The position numbers were made by a program, and so were the translations under genes. The notes under the pieces are model-generated. The model searched no databases. It worked only from the letters and a program-made list of their open reading frames with translations, and had not been told where the DNA came from. A stretch of DNA of 7,729 bases from Spirochaetaceae bacterium (GTDB lineage: Bacteria > Spirochaetota > Spirochaetia > Treponematales > Breznakiellaceae), in the NCBI GenBank assembly GCA_031265025.1, contig JAISDF010000148.1:1-7729 (forward strand). Direction: 5' to 3'. Shown piece by piece: positions 7,153-7,729 of the stretch; the first letter of the stretch is position 1; each line of letters starts with the position of its first letter.

Positions 7153-7173
7153 GTCCCCGTCCGCGCCGGGGAC
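7153..7173 (-). promoter_or_regulatory. Hairpin overlapping the ribosome binding site of the DUF2318 gene
   Basis: On the minus strand GTCCCCG and CGGGGAC form a perfect 7-bp stem with a 7-nt loop (GCGCGGA). The 3' arm contains GGGGA, the only plausible Shine-Dalgarno sequence for the ATG at 7147. Folding would sequester it and lower translation of the membrane genes relative to the periplasmic P19 protein. No T-run follows, so a terminator is less likely. Structure is seen; regulation is inferred. Confidence 0.45.
7156..7168 (-). repeat. 13-nt intercistronic repeat (second copy at 3361-3373)
   Basis: The sequence CGGCGCGGACGGG (minus strand) occurs exactly at 7168-7156 and again at 3373-3361. 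These are the two longest non-coding gaps of the leftward operon. A shorter related copy of its core (GCGCGGAC) lies at 7200-7193, inside a 10-nt perfect palindrome (7194-7203). In both full copies the repeat contributes to a hairpin, though with different pairing partners. It may be a dispersed genomic repeat or an RNA-processing element. Confidence 0.45.
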
Positions 7174-7225
7174 AGCGCCCGCAAAAGGCGGCGTCCGCGC
7201 GGAACGAACGGAGAATTTCCCTTTT

Positions 7226-7729
7226 TTACCAGGACGGGCCGGGATAGGTGAAATCCCACTCGGCCACCAGGGGCTGGTTCCAGAACCTGCCGTTGACGCC
7301 GGTCTCCTGGTCTACGTGCAGCACATAGCCCTGGGCCTCGGGGTTCTGAATAATGAAACGTATCTTGTACTGCCCTATGCCGTTCAGCTTGAGATTGGCG
7401 CCGTAGTGGGGGCCGTCGCTGGCGTTCATGGGCATGAAGGTTCCCTCGGATCTCCAGCCGTTGGCCTGGGAAATCTCGTAGTCAACCGTCAGGTTGGGGA
7501 CAAAGTCGCCGACCCCGTAGCCCAGTTCATTTTCCAGGGCCGAGATATCCGCCTCAAGATGCACATCCGAATCGGCCGCGGCAAGTCCCTGGCCCGAAGG
7601 AAGCATGTCCACCGGCTGGAAATACACGCCGGCCACATTGAGGGGGCCAAGTTCAAAATCATCCCCCAGGGGGAATTCCTCAAAGCCGGCCTCGTCTTCG
7701 GCGGCAACCGAACTTGCCGGAGGCGCGCT
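7226..7729 (-). CDS. P19/Tp34-family periplasmic iron-binding protein (5' end outside window)
   Basis: The frame stays open to the right edge, so 167 C-terminal residues are visible and the signal peptide or lipobox lies outside. The sequence is clearly of the P19/Tp34 (high-affinity Fe2+ transport) family: GFEEFPLGD (15-23), GVYFQPVDM (34-42), DVHLEADI (55-62), GYGVGDFVPNLTVDY (70-84), FMPMNASDGPHYGANLKL (98-115), YVLHVDQETGVNGRFW (135-150) and EWDFTYPG (157-164). The positions known to bind copper or iron in C. jejuni P19 appear conserved here as H57, E59, M101, D105, H108 and H138, judged by motif and spacing from memory. The protein should bind metal in the periplasm as a dimer and feed the FTR1-type permease. 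The GTG at 7634-7636 is internal, because conserved family sequence continues upstream of it. It is the first visible gene of the operon, 78 nt before the DUF2318 gene. Confidence 0.93.
   Translation of the reverse strand, partial: SAPPASSVAAEDEAGFEEFPLGDDFELGPLNVAGVYFQPVDMLPSGQGLAAADSDVHLEADISALENELGYGVGDFVPNLTVDYEISQANGWRSEGTFMPMNASDGPHYGANLKLNGIGQYKIRFIIQNPEAQGYVLHVDQETGVNGRFWNQPLVAEWDFTYPGPSW

Noticed and set aside
7226..7636. P19 gene starting at the GTG at 7636
   Set aside because: Conserved P19/Tp34 sequence (GFEEFPLGD and following) continues in frame to the window edge, so the gene is truncated by the window, not short.

Overview
The window looks like a GC-rich spirochaete chromosome, probably Treponema or a close relative. 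This is inferred from the Tp34-like form of the P19 protein, the overall gene style and several GTG starts; no rRNA or other firm taxonomic marker is present. It has two blocks that converge near 2622-2626. No RNA gene, CRISPR array, insertion sequence or integrase was seen.

The left block reads rightward (1-2621). It holds the 3' end of a degenerate GGDEF-domain gene, then ruvB (Holliday-junction branch-migration motor), then queA (queuosine synthesis in tRNA). The three are tightly spaced (10 and 25 nt gaps) and are probably co-transcribed. The GGDEF domain has lost its catalytic residues but keeps a correctly spaced RxxD inhibitory-site motif, so it may be a c-di-GMP receptor rather than a cyclase.

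The right block reads leftward (7729-2627) and is a five-gene operon: a P19/Tp34-type periplasmic metal-binding protein (5' end outside the window), a polytopic membrane protein with a C-terminal DUF2318 cysteine domain, two FtsX/MacB-type ABC permeases and one MacB/LolD-type ATPase. The gene order matches the iron-uptake locus around p19 in Campylobacter jejuni, where an FTR1-type permease gene precedes p19. The likely job is ferrous/ferric iron handling across the inner membrane: P19 binds metal in the periplasm, and the DUF2318 protein and the ABC complex act with the permease. The mechanism of the DUF2318 and ABC parts is not established, and no FTR1 or thioredoxin-like gene is visible here.

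The operon has only two non-coding gaps of any size (78 and 57 nt). Both contain the same 13-nt GC-rich sequence inside a 7-bp hairpin. One hairpin overlaps the ribosome binding site of the DUF2318 gene. In the second gap a separate AT-rich 17-nt palindrome abuts the ribosome binding site of the ATPase gene and resembles a Fur-type operator. These signals, the degenerate GGDEF domain and the poorly understood P19-DUF2318-ABC machine are the parts most worth following up.
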